Shown: positions 46,966-56,073 of the stretch, piece after piece | Numbering within the stretch: position 1 is the stretch's first letter | How the letters are laid out: the number at the start of each line of letters is the position of its first letter | Assembly: GCF_011752975.1 (NCBI RefSeq) | Contig: NZ_VWWP01000001.1 | Span: forward strand, 744,001 to 808,000 | From: Chryseobacterium sp. Tr-659 | Lineage (GTDB): Bacteria; Bacteroidota; Bacteroidia; Flavobacteriales; Weeksellaceae | Length of the DNA: 64,000 nucleotides | Direction of reading: 5' to 3' | Program-made: the position numbers and the translations under genes | The notes under the pieces: generated by a model | Database searches by the model: none | What the model saw: only the letters and a program-made list of their open reading frames with translations | What the model was told of the DNA's origin: nothing

Positions 46966-48282
46966 ATGAGAAAAATTACAACATTCATAGCAATTGCAGC
47001 AATCAGCTTTATCAATATAGGATGTGACAGGTTTCTGGATATTCAGCCGGAAGGGAAGATTATCCCAACCACAGCTGAAGATTACCGTAAAGTGCTTACA
47101 TCGGCTTATTCAAAATATCCGGTTCATAAATCTCTGACGGCACTTCGTACAGATGAGGTAAATATTGACGAAAACGGAATGGATTTTATTTCTTACCGTG
47201 AGATCGCAATGTGGAAAGATTCCAATAATGATCCGGCATCAACAGAGTTTCCATGGGTAAACTTTTACACAGTGAACTTTTATCTGAATCAGATCATTAA
47301 TGAAGGTAGTAAAACAATGCAGGAGTCTTCTGAAAAAAGCCAGATTCTGGCTGAGGCATATGCGCTTCGTGCTTATTTATACTTTGATCTGGTGAATCTT
47401 TACGGTAAGCCGTACAACAGTGCAACAGCTTCTGTGGACAGGGGAGTGCCAATCAATCTGGATATTGATCTTGAGCAGGTTTTAAAGCCGTCTTCTGTAC
47501 AGGAAGTTTATAACCAGGTTCATGCAGATATTAAAAAAGCGGAAGAACTGATGGTGGAGCAGACTCAGGCCACCGGGGTAAATTACAGGTTCTCTAAAAC
47601 AGCATTGAAGGCTTTCCAGGCGAGAACAGCATTATATGAAGGAGACTGGAATAATGCGCTGAACTATGCCAACCAGGTATTGGCCGTAAAAAGTGATCTG
47701 AGTAATTTAAATACAACCAATACTCCTCCCAACCATTATGCTTCCACAGAATCTATCATGGCTTTGGATAATACATGGGATAACTCCATAAAAAATATGA
47801 CTTTCGCATCTCAGGATATGATCTCTTCATATAACAGTACTGATAAAAGATTCGGGATCTATTTTGAAAAGAATGGCAGTAAATATAAAATTATCAAAGG
47901 AGGAAGCTCAGACTTCAGAGTGTCTTTCAGAACGGCAGAACAGTATTTTATAAAATCTGAAGCATTGGTAAAACTGAATAAGCTTGATGAGGCAAAAGAA
48001 ACACTTCTTAAGGTCTTGAAGAACAGATATACCCCGGATGGTTATACTTCAGTACAAAGCACAGTATCCACAATGAACGCTGGAACATTCATGAACTTCA
48101 TTATGGATGAGAGATACAGAGAGTTTGCCCTTGAAGGACAACGCTGGTTTGATCTGAGAAGAGCCAACCAGAAAAAAATAACCCATACCATCAATGGTAA
48201 AGAGTATATTCTTCAGCAGAATGATGTGAGATACACCATTGAATATCCTATGAGTGCAAAGAAGAATAATCCTAATTTATAA
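46966..48282 (+). CDS. RagB/SusD-family lipoprotein (4)
   Basis: 438 residues from ATG 46966; an in-frame TTG at 46957 would add three residues only. Lipobox cysteine at residue 20 (FINIGCDRFLD). SusD signatures: AEAYALRAYLYFDLVNLYGKP, ALKAFQARTALYEGDWNNAL, FRTAEQYFIKSEALVKLNK and DERYREFALEGQRWFDLRRA. Shorter than the other three (487-559), mainly in the middle, and ends KKNNPNL. Partner of SusC-4; the operon ends at the hairpin 48309-48344. Confidence 0.93.
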   Translation: MRKITTFIAIAAISFINIGCDRFLDIQPEGKIIPTTAEDYRKVLTSAYSKYPVHKSLTALRTDEVNIDENGMDFISYREIAMWKDSNNDPASTEFPWVNFYTVNFYLNQIINEGSKTMQESSEKSQILAEAYALRAYLYFDLVNLYGKPYNSATASVDRGVPINLDIDLEQVLKPSSVQEVYNQVHADIKKAEELMVEQTQATGVNYRFSKTALKAFQARTALYEGDWNNALNYANQVLAVKSDLSNLNTTNTPPNHYASTESIMALDNTWDNSIKNMTFASQDMISSYNSTDKRFGIYFEKNGSKYKIIKGGSSDFRVSFRTAEQYFIKSEALVKLNKLDEAKETLLKVLKNRYTPDGYTSVQSTVSTMNAGTFMNFIMDERYREFALEGQRWFDLRRANQKKITHTINGKEYILQQNDVRYTIEYPMSAKKNNPNL

Positions 48283-48308
48283 AACTTCATATCAATTCAA
48301 TACAGGAG

Positions 48309-48344
48309 AAACCGCTTGAGCTTAATTGTTCTAGCGGTTTTTTT
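48309..48344 (+). terminator. Terminator after susD-4
   Basis: AAACCGCT / AGCGGTTT (48309-48316 with 48333-48340), extended by GAGC/GTTC pairing, then seven T. It overlaps the promoter of the next gene. Confidence 0.82.
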
Positions 48345-48353
48345 GTACTTTTG
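48326..48353 (+). promoter_or_regulatory. Promoter of the LytTR response regulator, embedded in a terminator
   Basis: TTG 48326-48328, 17 bases, TACTTTTG 48346-48353. The ATG is only 7 bases beyond the -7 box, so the mRNA should be leaderless or nearly so. Confidence 0.6.
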
Positions 48354-48360
48354 CAATGTT

Positions 48361-49125
48361 ATGAAAATTGCCATTATAGAAGATGAGCTGCTCGCTGTTA
48401 ATTATCTGAAAAATCTTTTGGATAAACAGGGGATAATTCCCGTAACAGAAACTGTTATTCTTCGCTCCAAAAAACAGGCAATAGATTTTTTCGAAAAAAA
48501 CTCTGCAGATCTGATCTTTATGGATATTCATCTCGGAGACGGGATGAGCCTTGAAATTTTCGAACATGTGGAGCTTTTCACCCCGATTATTTTCATTACT
48601 GCCTTTGATGAGTATGCAATGAGGGTCTTCAGACATTTCACGATAGATTATCTTCTGAAGCCGTTTGAAGAAGAAGATCTGCATAAAGCACTACAGAAAT
48701 TCATTACAATAAGAAATAATTTTGATCCCGAACTTGTTCTCAAGTCAATTTCTCTTCTTCAGCAGCCGGAAGATTCCGATGCTATGAAGCGATTTATGGT
48801 AAGAGAAGGAAATAAGCTTAAATCGATAGACGAGGATAATATCGCCTATTTTTTTGCTTCAGGGAAATATCTTTTTCTTACCACGGTAGATCATCAGACT
48901 TATATTTATGATGATACAATTAAGGACATCATTCAGAAACTGAATCCAAAGGTTTTCTTTAAAGTAAACCGCAAGTTTATCGTCAATAAAAAAGCAGTTA
49001 TTGAAATCATTAAACATTCAAGCCAGAAAGTGGAGCTTATATTGTCTCCTGCTCCGGAAATAAATTCAGAAGTATTTATCAGTAAAACACAGATTACTGA
49101 ATGTCTTGGCTGGTTGAACAGATAG
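48361..49125 (+). CDS. LytTR-family response regulator
   Basis: 254 residues from ATG 48361 (MKIAIIEDE); upstream in-frame codons cross the terminator and are not used. Receiver domain 1-120 with phospho-acceptor Asp55 in LIFMDIHLGDG and the switch region ITAFDEYAMR, then a LytTR DNA-binding domain from about 150 (KFFFKVNRKFIVNKKA type; here PKVFFKVNRKFIVN). It fits the LytS-type kinase at 39335 as partner. With no other kinase nearby, the pair probably controls the protease-SusCD operon lying between them. Confidence 0.93.
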   Translation: MKIAIIEDELLAVNYLKNLLDKQGIIPVTETVILRSKKQAIDFFEKNSADLIFMDIHLGDGMSLEIFEHVELFTPIIFITAFDEYAMRVFRHFTIDYLLKPFEEEDLHKALQKFITIRNNFDPELVLKSISLLQQPEDSDAMKRFMVREGNKLKSIDEDNIAYFFASGKYLFLTTVDHQTYIYDDTIKDIIQKLNPKVFFKVNRKFIVNKKAVIEIIKHSSQKVELILSPAPEINSEVFISKTQITECLGWLNR

Positions 49126-49261
49126 TAAAACTATTATAAGCTTGCATGAAACGTATGTTTGGAACAATCAATGAAATTGATTTTCATCTTTACTCCCTTA
49201 AAATTTAGCTTTTAAATAGTAAGTTCTTTGTATTAATTTAATTTTTGAGTATAGCAACAAA

Positions 49262-49289
49262 AAAACCTCTAAACTGAATTAGAGGTTTT
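49262..49289 (-). terminator. Terminator of tRNA-Phe copy 1
   Basis: Minus-strand hairpin AAAACCTCTAA / TTAGAGGTTTT (11 bp, 6-base loop), followed on the minus strand by a T-run. Confidence 0.85.
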
Positions 49290-49292
49290 AAG

Positions 49293-49365
49293 TGGTTTCT
49301 CCAGGAATCGAACCAGGGACACATGGATTTTCAATCCATTGCTCTACCAACTGAGCTAAGAAACC
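49293..49365 (-). tRNA. tRNA-Phe (anticodon GAA), copy 1
   Basis: 73 nt on the minus strand. Acceptor GGTTTCT pairs with AGAAACC plus discriminator A; D-arm TAGCTCAGTTGGTAGAGCA; anticodon loop with GAA in TTGAAAA; T-arm GGTTCGATTCC. CCA is not encoded. Intact cloverleaf. Confidence 0.97.
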
Positions 49366-49406
49366 ATTTATGTTTTTGTTTATTACTTCGTTGTTTTAAA
49401 GTGATG

Positions 49407-49437
49407 CAAAAGTATAACATTTTATAATACCATGCAA
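49407..49437 (-). promoter_or_regulatory. Promoter of tRNA-Phe copy 1
   Basis: On the minus strand: TTG (49437-49435), 20-base spacer, TACTTTTG (49414-49407). Confidence 0.7.
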
Positions 49438-49573
49438 GTCTTTTGATTTATTTTTTTGAAGAAATATATTACCAAAGCCTGTTTCGGACTTCAATGTATT
49501 GTTCATCAGTGATTTGGTGTGTTTTATTTTTTTTACATTTTTTTGCAGAATCATTACAGGAAACAGATATTGA

Positions 49574-49617
49574 CCAAAAAAAAGCCAGTTCTTATTTTAT
49601 GATCAAGTAACTGGCTG
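49574..49617 (-). terminator. Terminator of the DUF3472 gene
   Basis: Minus-strand stem AGCCAGTT / AACTGGCT with a large loop, then a run of T (A-run at 49575-49583 on plus). Confidence 0.75.
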
Positions 49618-49638
49618 ATTATTTCTTTTAGTTGTAGT

Positions 49639-50985
49639 TTAAGGAAGGGTTGAAAAATCTATGTTAGGGGCTTGTGTAGGGGCAGTGATAGAAAATTGCG
49701 AGCCGGGGGCAACTGTTGTGTTAAAGAAGCCTCCGTTTTGTAAAAAGAAAGCATTGCCGCTTGTTCCTCCCATTGCATCTATTCTTTGTTTTGCATTATA
49801 AGTATTATCTACGCTGAATTTTGCTCCTGAAATAGCGATCCAGCTGCCATTTGAAGTTCTTACCCATTGATTTTTGAATTCTGCTTTTCTACCCTGATAT
49901 CCATTCTCTGGATTAAAATTTTCAACGAAACTATAGAAGCTTTTCAGATAAGTACTGGTTTGAGGTCTTTTCCAGCTGGCTATTAGTTTCCATGTTGTTG
50001 TATCCGGTGATAAAAACCACGCCGTAAAATCTGTTTTTCCTGTACCATCCGGTTCACCTTTTAATAAGAATTTATAAGTCTGCCCTGCAATCCAGTTGTA
50101 TTTATAATAGCTTTGTCCGCCTGAACCTTCATTACCAAACTCTCCAACCGTTACTCCGCTGCCTGACCTGTTGAGAATGATTTTATGATCAGGAGGAATA
50201 TTGTTAGGATCATCTGTCTCAAATGGGCTCCATACAGAGAATAGAATTCTTCTTTCCGTAGCAGAATTAACCTGCATACCAAAATAGCCCGCACTAAAGC
50301 CATTAGCCATGAAATAAGAGCCAATCTTATCTTCTCCCGCAGGAACTGTCACCTCGTTGTAATAATAGCTCACATTATTTGTTGTTGGAATTGTATAATT
50401 CAGATGACAGGAAGGCCCTCTGCGTGCCCAGTAATAATAAGAAGGATCATTACTGTAAATATTAGTTCCTGCAGAAGCTGCCCCACTGAAAGTAATATCC
50501 GTAACATCTGCAAAATATCCACCAGTTTTAGATACCCCCTGAAGGTCAACTTTTACATAACCTGGTGTGGAAACAGTAAAATCTCCAACCGTATACTCTG
50601 TAGAAGCAGTACCTGTTAAAGTAATATTTTTGGAGGTGCTGCCAACCGTTACTTTTACAACACTGGTGCCCGAAGGAACAGAAGCTTTTAACCCAATATT
50701 TAATGTTCCGGAGTTACCCACTCTGAAATAAGTGCTGATAATCGTATTAGAGCTGGTCCAGTTGCCTAACTTGGCAGAAGTGATGACCTCGTTGGCTCCT
50801 GAAGGTTTTACTGTCAAAAAAGAATTTCCCGCAACCGGAACACTGAATGATGATGCATTTTTTAAAGCTGAGATCTTTTCTTGCGCAGCAGTAGTATCCT
50901 CTGTGGCTGCTGTTGTTTCAGCGCATGATTGAAAAACAAGTAGAGCAATACCTATAAAAGTATTGGCTAATAATTTTATACTCAT
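49639..50985 (-). CDS. DUF5077/DUF3472-domain lipoprotein
   Basis: 448 residues. Lipobox cysteine at 21 (LLVFQSCAET), a Thr/Ala-rich linker, a beta-rich DUF5077-like domain (about 45-172, SVPVAGNSFLTVKPSGANEV), and a DUF3472-like domain from about 178 (ARRGPSCHLNYTIP, YFGMQVNSATERRILFSVWSPFETDD, GEFGNEGSGGQSYYKYNWIAGQTYKFLLKG). Such domain pairs are seen in surface proteins linked to carbohydrate or cell-surface binding, but no activity is established. It is alone, with its own terminator, between two tRNA-Phe cassettes, and its length and GC do not look decayed. Confidence 0.85.
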   Translation of the reverse strand: MSIKLLANTFIGIALLVFQSCAETTAATEDTTAAQEKISALKNASSFSVPVAGNSFLTVKPSGANEVITSAKLGNWTSSNTIISTYFRVGNSGTLNIGLKASVPSGTSVVKVTVGSTSKNITLTGTASTEYTVGDFTVSTPGYVKVDLQGVSKTGGYFADVTDITFSGAASAGTNIYSNDPSYYYWARRGPSCHLNYTIPTTNNVSYYYNEVTVPAGEDKIGSYFMANGFSAGYFGMQVNSATERRILFSVWSPFETDDPNNIPPDHKIILNRSGSGVTVGEFGNEGSGGQSYYKYNWIAGQTYKFLLKGEPDGTGKTDFTAWFLSPDTTTWKLIASWKRPQTSTYLKSFYSFVENFNPENGYQGRKAEFKNQWVRTSNGSWIAISGAKFSVDNTYNAKQRIDAMGGTSGNAFFLQNGGFFNTTVAPGSQFSITAPTQAPNIDFSTLP

Positions 50986-51178
50986 AATAGTAATTGTAAT
51001 TTGGTTTACCCTACTAAATTAAGTTTTACCTGTCAAATAAAAAATTAATTCCCATATTTTTGATTAATTTTTATTCTAAATAGATTCAGTACATAGAAAT
51101 GTATTATGTTTTAGTACACATTTTTCAATATGTTCGGATGGGGGCAGGTGTGAGAAAAGACTGAGTATAAAAAACAAA

Positions 51179-51206
51179 AAAACCTCTAAACTGAATTAGA
51201 GGTTTT
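51179..51206 (-). terminator. Terminator of tRNA-Phe copy 2
   Basis: Same 11-bp hairpin and loop as copy 1, followed on the minus strand by a T-run. Confidence 0.85.
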
Positions 51207-51210
51207 CAAG

Positions 51211-51283
51211 TGGTTTCTCCAGGAATCGAACCAGGGACACATGGATTTTCAATCCATTGCTCTACCAACTGAGCTAAGAAACC
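51211..51283 (-). tRNA. tRNA-Phe (anticodon GAA), copy 2
   Basis: 73 nt, sequence identical to copy 1 over the whole tRNA as far as I can compare by eye. CCA not encoded. Confidence 0.97.
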
Positions 51284-51325
51284 ATTGTATTTTTGTTTGA
51301 CTTACTTCGTTGTTTTAAAGTGATG

Positions 51326-51356
51326 CAAAAGTAGTAAGTTTTGATATACAAAGCAA
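51326..51356 (-). promoter_or_regulatory. Promoter of tRNA-Phe copy 2
   Basis: On the minus strand: TTG (51356-51354), 20-base spacer, TACTTTTG (51333-51326), as for copy 1. Confidence 0.7.
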
Positions 51357-51392
51357 GTATTCATCGTACTTTTTTTGAATAAAACTAAAAAC

Positions 51393-53234
51393 TTACTGAT
51401 TATCAGCCGGATTATTTTCCTGCTCTTTTCTGATCTGTTCACTCATCTCTTCCAATACCGGTTTGATCGTGTTTTCCGGAAGATCACTGATTCGGATATA
51501 CATCAATCCATCAATCGCATCATTGAAGTTAGGATCCACATTGAAAGCAATTACTTTAGCATTTTGTTTGATATATTTTTTGATCAAAACAGGAAGTCTT
51601 AATTCAGGCTCAAGATCATCGATGATTTTGTCCAGTTTATTAAGATCAGACTCCATTTCCTCAAAGAAAATATTTTTATCCCTGTCACGAAGCTTTACTT
51701 TATATTCATTTCTCGGAGTAATGTATTGTGCCACAGCAGAATCAAAATAATTCGAACGCATAAACTCAATCATCAACGATTTTGAGAACTCAGAGAACTT
51801 GTTGGAAATACTTACCCCGCCCATCAAAAATTTATGATCAGGATTTCTCAGACATACATGCACAATTCCTCTCCATAAAAGAAAGAGTGGAAGAGGCTTC
51901 TGCTGATATTCCTGGCAGATGTAGGCACGGCCCATTTCTATCACCTTTTTAAAGAAAGGATGAATGTCCTGCTCAAATTCAAATAATGAACTTGTATAGA
52001 AACCTTTGATGCCGTATTTCTTCATTACTTCTCTACCCAGCGCCATTCTGTAAGCACCGGCAAGCTTCTTCTCACCGTTATCCCAAAGGAAAAGGTGGTG
52101 GTAATGTTTGTCATACTCATCCAGGTCAAACGGAAGATTACTTCCTTCACCCACCGCGCGGAAAGTAAGCTCTCTCTGGCGTCCGATTTCCCTCATAATA
52201 GAAGGGATTTCTTCGTAAGTAGTAAAGTAAATCTCGTAATTTCCGTTACTGAACAGCATTTTATCAGTTCCTCTCAGTTTATTGACATCTTTAACGATAT
52301 CTTCCAGAGGAGTTTCATCAATAATATTCTGAACAATATTTTCCTCTTTCAATAAAGGAAATTTGACAGATAAATTCTGAAGATTGATACTTTGAGCAAG
52401 GGATTTTCTCTTTTCATAGTAAGATTTCATCATATAAACCTTACGTTTCAGAAACTCTCCCAATTCCTCAATGGTTTCCATCTCATCCATCGCTTTCACC
52501 GTGATAGGTCTCCCGATTCTGATTCTGATAGGTTTTTCCCTGTCGTTCATCATTTCAGCAGGAAGCATCAACGTTTGTAAATTTGGATGAAGCTTGGCTA
52601 CCTGATAGAAAAGGCGGCTGTTCTTTGCATGGAAATACATAGGAACCACCGGCACTTTAGCCATTCTGATCAGCTTAAGTGCCGTTTTTTCCCATTCTTT
52701 ATCTAAAATTTCGCCGTAAGGATTGTTCTTGTTGGAAACTTCTCCCGCCGGAAAAATACCTACACAGCCTCCATTTTGTAAATGCTTGAGTGTTTCACGC
52801 ATTCCTGAAGAGCTGCTGTAAGCTTCTTTTCTGTTTTCAAAAGGGTTTACAGCGATTACATACGGTTCCATTGGTTTGATTTTTTCCAAAAGGAAATTAC
52901 CCATTACCTTGAAATCCGGACGAACCTCAGATAAGATCTTGCACATCAAAATTCCGTCAATAGCACCCAGCGGATGATTCGAAACCAGAATAAACGGCCC
53001 CGTTTTCGGAATTTTTGCCAGATCCTCTTCAAAAGCTACATAGCTTAGGTTTCTTTCTCTTACAAATGAGTCGAAAAAGTCTTTGCCTTCCTTGTCTTTT
53101 AGTTTATCGTATAGTCTATTTACTTCATTTATTTTAGCAATGCTCATCACAGCAGATGCTACCGGGTTCTTCAGGAACCCGATTTTACTTAAGCCGGAAG
53201 CTTTGATCAGATCGTTTTTCGAAATTAAACTCAT
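51393..53234 (-). CDS. Bifunctional acyltransferase: PlsC-like plus OlsB-like GNAT (OlsF/GlsF type)
   Basis: 613 residues. N-terminal half: PlsC/hemolysin-type O-acyltransferase with SNHPLGAIDG (His87, Asp93) and FPAGEVS. C-terminal half (about 320-560): OlsB-like N-acyltransferase (REIGRQRELTFRAVGEG, LAGAYRMALG, EMGRAYICQEYQ, LLWRGIVHVCLRNPDHKFLMGG). In Flavobacterium and Serratia a fused OlsA/OlsB protein, OlsF, makes ornithine lipids; separate GlsA/GlsB make glycine lipids in Bacteroides. By domain order this is the fused type, making a phosphorus-free aminolipid; which amino acid is used is unknown. 22 bp downstream of aspartate kinase. Confidence 0.85.
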   Translation of the reverse strand: MSLISKNDLIKASGLSKIGFLKNPVASAVMSIAKINEVNRLYDKLKDKEGKDFFDSFVRERNLSYVAFEEDLAKIPKTGPFILVSNHPLGAIDGILMCKILSEVRPDFKVMGNFLLEKIKPMEPYVIAVNPFENRKEAYSSSSGMRETLKHLQNGGCVGIFPAGEVSNKNNPYGEILDKEWEKTALKLIRMAKVPVVPMYFHAKNSRLFYQVAKLHPNLQTLMLPAEMMNDREKPIRIRIGRPITVKAMDEMETIEELGEFLKRKVYMMKSYYEKRKSLAQSINLQNLSVKFPLLKEENIVQNIIDETPLEDIVKDVNKLRGTDKMLFSNGNYEIYFTTYEEIPSIMREIGRQRELTFRAVGEGSNLPFDLDEYDKHYHHLFLWDNGEKKLAGAYRMALGREVMKKYGIKGFYTSSLFEFEQDIHPFFKKVIEMGRAYICQEYQQKPLPLFLLWRGIVHVCLRNPDHKFLMGGVSISNKFSEFSKSLMIEFMRSNYFDSAVAQYITPRNEYKVKLRDRDKNIFFEEMESDLNKLDKIIDDLEPELRLPVLIKKYIKQNAKVIAFNVDPNFNDAIDGLMYIRISDLPENTIKPVLEEMSEQIRKEQENNPADNQ

Positions 53235-53256
53235 GTGTGTTTAGTCGCAATTAATA

Positions 53257-54495
53257 TTATTGTGTTACCATTTGAAGAGTATTTTTGGAAATTTGTTCCA
53301 ATAATACATTTTTTTCATGGTAAAATTTGTCAATGTGATCCATCTTCGCATTTCTTACTGTGAATAAAGATACATTTTTAATTGCTTCGGTTTTAAAAAT
53401 TTTTTGAAGCTCCTCATTGAGCTCATCAATATGATTAAATTTATCCTCAAGGCACAGTGCCAGGGAGATAGCAGAATTTTGCATCAGGGAAACCTTGATC
53501 TTATATTTGGATAAGTATCCGAAAATTAAGCTCATATGATCCTCCGCTATAAAAGAGAAATCTCTTGTAGATATTTTCAGAAGATCCTGATTTTCTTTTA
53601 AAATATAAGATTCTTCCTGTTGGTTTTTGTCAGAAGCACCTACTTTAGTTCCTTCTTTAGTAGGATCTACAAAAGATTTTACATAGAAAGGAATGTTTTT
53701 TTGCTGTAACGGCTGTAATGTTTTCGGGTGAATAACACTAGCACCGTAATAAGCCATTTCAATTGCTTCTTCATAAGAAATATTGGAAAGAAGACTCACA
53801 TCACTGAATTTTCTTGGATCTCCGGTCATTACTCCGGGTACATCTTTCCAGATGGTCATTGCTTCAGCATTTAAACAGTAAGCAAAAATAGCCGCAGAAT
53901 AGTCAGAACCTTCTCTTCCCAACGTTACCGTAAAATTATTTTCGTCAGAACCAATGAACCCCTGGGTTACATAACAGATCTCAGGATTAAGGTTGGAGAT
54001 AAACTCTTCAGTTTTTGCCCAGTCTACCGACCCTTCTCGGTATGAATTATCCGTTTTTACATAATCTCTGGCATCCAGCCACTGATTGGTAAACTGGATT
54101 TCATTCAGGTATTCGCTCACGATTTTCGTAGAAATCATTTCCCCACAGCTTACCACCTGGTCATATACGAAGTTGTAGTTCGGAGATTTATTTCTTCTTA
54201 AAAAAGAATCAATATCATCAAAAAAGAGATTGATTTCAGCAAAAACCGCATGATTTTCAGGAAATAATCCTTCCGCAATCTCAATGTGTTTTCGTTTTAT
54301 CTTTTCAATCTCAGTTTGATAGTTATCTTTTTTGGAATAAAGCTCTACAACTTTTTCCAACTCATTGGTCGTTTTGCCCATTGCTGAAATCACCAGCAAA
54401 CATTTGGCAAATCCCTGGCTTTTTAGAACCATGGACACATTTTTCACACTCTCGGCATCTTTTACAGATGCTCCACCAAACTTGAAAATTTTCAT
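53257..54495 (-). CDS. Aspartate kinase
   Basis: 412 residues from the ATG at 54495 (MKIFKFGGASVKDAESV); an ATG at 54555 would add 20 residues of no family match. Phosphorylates aspartate, the first step to lysine, threonine and methionine. Motifs: KFGGASV, FTVTLGREGSDYSAAIFA, WKDVPGVMTGDPR and SYEEAIEMAYYGASVIHP. A C-terminal ACT-like regulatory part (about 300-412) should bind an end-product. Monofunctional, without a fused homoserine dehydrogenase. A minus-strand -7 box TAATTTTG lies at 54560-54553. Shares its strand with the acyltransferase 22 bp downstream. Confidence 0.95.
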   Translation of the reverse strand: MKIFKFGGASVKDAESVKNVSMVLKSQGFAKCLLVISAMGKTTNELEKVVELYSKKDNYQTEIEKIKRKHIEIAEGLFPENHAVFAEINLFFDDIDSFLRRNKSPNYNFVYDQVVSCGEMISTKIVSEYLNEIQFTNQWLDARDYVKTDNSYREGSVDWAKTEEFISNLNPEICYVTQGFIGSDENNFTVTLGREGSDYSAAIFAYCLNAEAMTIWKDVPGVMTGDPRKFSDVSLLSNISYEEAIEMAYYGASVIHPKTLQPLQQKNIPFYVKSFVDPTKEGTKVGASDKNQQEESYILKENQDLLKISTRDFSFIAEDHMSLIFGYLSKYKIKVSLMQNSAISLALCLEDKFNHIDELNEELQKIFKTEAIKNVSLFTVRNAKMDHIDKFYHEKNVLLEQISKNTLQMVTQ

Positions 54496-55056
54496 TAAAT
54501 TGTTAAAAATAAAATTGTTAGATAAAAAATTACATGAGTTTTTTACGGACGTCAAAATTATAAATTTACAACGAGATATGAAATAGCCTATCGGCCTGAT
54601 AGAATTAAGATTTCCTTAAAATAGCCTGAATATGCAGTCAAAATACGGTGTGAAGCACTGAAAGATACCGTTATATGCAGGATTTAAGGCCTGTATTATT
54701 TTGTTAAGTAATACATATTATTACTCACTTACCCGGGGATTAATCTCAAAACATGGATAACTTATTATCCGAATAAATATTTTACGTTTGTATTTTAATT
54801 CATTGTAAATCAGTGTTTTGTTTTTTGAAAATATATCGTTTATCTGTATTGAATTAAAATAAATAATTCCTGCGGGAATTTAATTTTTCATCAGTTTAAG
54901 ATAGCAAATCGGTGCATGAAATAGTATCCTCTTCTATGATATTATGTTGTTTTGTGTTTGTATTGTGTTGATAAACAGTTGGTAATCTCTTTTGGAATTA
55001 AATTTTCTTAATGCAATAAATTTTCCGAAATTTGGGGAAAACGTAAAAAGAAAAAT
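54496..55056. other. 561-bp divergent intergenic region
   Basis: Between aspartate kinase (minus) and fbp (plus). AT-rich; it holds a minus-strand TAATTTTG box (54553-54560) and, near 55027-55034, GAAATTTG, which is one mismatch from a -7 box for fbp. No ORF, RNA gene or clear hairpin is supported. Confidence 0.6.
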
Positions 55057-56073
55057 ATGTCAAATCAACCATTACAGACTTTAGGAGAATTTCTTATAGA
55101 TAAACAGGACGATTTTCAGTATTCTACGGGTGAATTTTCTCGTCTTCTGAGTGCAATAAGATTGGCTTCGAAAGTGGTAAACAGAGAAGTAAATAAAGCC
55201 GGAATTGTAGATATAACAGGGGCTGCCGGAAACCAGAATATTCAGGGTGAAGAGCAGCAAAAACTTGATGTAATTGCGAATGAAATTTTTATTACGGCTT
55301 TGTCTCAAAGAGAGGTTGTTTGTGGGATTGCTTCTGAAGAAAATGATGATTTTATTGATATTAAATGTGGTGAAAACGGGCATTTAAGTAAATATGTAGT
55401 ATTAATAGACCCTTTGGATGGATCTTCTAATATTGATGTGAATGTTTCCGTGGGAACTATTTTTTCTATTTACAGAAGAGTTACAGAACCCGGAACGCCT
55501 GTTCAATTGGAAGACTTTTTACAAAAAGGGATCAATCAGATTGCGGCAGGATACGTTATCTACGGTTCTTCTACTATGATTGTTTATACCACCGGAAACG
55601 GAGTCAACGGATTTACGCTAGATCCTTCTTTAGGAACTTATTATCTTTCTCATCCGAATATGACTTTTCCAAGAACAGGTAAAATTTATTCGATCAACGA
55701 AGGGAACTATATCAAATTTCCTCAGGGAGTAAAAAATTACCTTAAATACTGCCAGATGGAAGAAGGAGACCGTCCTTATACCTCCAGATATATCGGTTCT
55801 TTGGTTGCAGATTTCCATAGAAACATGCTGAAAGGCGGAATTTATATCTATCCTTCTTACTCACAGGCTCCGAATGGAAAATTGAGACTCTTATATGAAT
55901 GCAATCCTATGGCGTTCCTGGCTGAACAGGCAGGAGGAAAAGCAACAGACGGATTCAGAAGAATTCTTGAAGTAGAACCTACAGAACTTCACCAGAGAAT
56001 ACCATTTTTCTGTGGAAGTGTTGACATGGTGGAGAAAGCGGAAGAGTTTATGCGTATCGACAGCGTAAAATAA
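55057..56073 (+). CDS. fbp: Fructose-1,6-bisphosphatase, class 1
   Basis: 338 residues. Hydrolyses fructose-1,6-bisphosphate to fructose-6-phosphate in gluconeogenesis; Mg-dependent, cytoplasmic. Metal and catalytic motifs: SEEND (IASEENDDF), [13 protein letters not shown], and the substrate-binding [35 protein letters not shown]. Full length for the class. menC starts at the base after its stop codon (TAA then ATG), so the two genes are translationally adjacent although their pathways are unrelated. Confidence 0.97.
   Translation: MSNQPLQTLGEFLIDKQDDFQYSTGEFSRLLSAIRLASKVVNREVNKAGIVDITGAAGNQNIQGEEQQKLDVIANEIFITALSQREVVCGIASEENDDFIDIKCGENGHLSKYVVLIDPLDGSSNIDVNVSVGTIFSIYRRVTEPGTPVQLEDFLQKGINQIAAGYVIYGSSTMIVYTTGNGVNGFTLDPSLGTYYLSHPNMTFPRTGKIYSINEGNYIKFPQGVKNYLKYCQMEEGDRPYTSRYIGSLVADFHRNMLKGGIYIYPSYSQAPNGKLRLLYECNPMAFLAEQAGGKATDGFRRILEVEPTELHQRIPFFCGSVDMVEKAEEFMRIDSVK

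Larger units (their letters stand above)
49255..49440 (-). repeat. tRNA-Phe cassette repeat, copy 1
   Basis: Direct repeat with 51172-51358. It contains, on the minus strand, a promoter, the tRNA and a terminator. The identity is nearly complete through the tRNA and continues about 45 bases upstream of it and about 30 downstream. Confidence 0.85.
51172..51358 (-). repeat. tRNA-Phe cassette repeat, copy 2
   Basis: Direct repeat with 49255-49440, same strand and order of promoter, tRNA and terminator. The gap 50986-51171 holds no gene that I can support. Confidence 0.85.

Noticed and set aside
49147..49209. 20-codon ORF and small ATCAAT/ATTGAT hairpin after the LytTR gene
   Set aside because: Too short to support a gene; the stem is only 6 AT-rich pairs, too weak for a terminator call.
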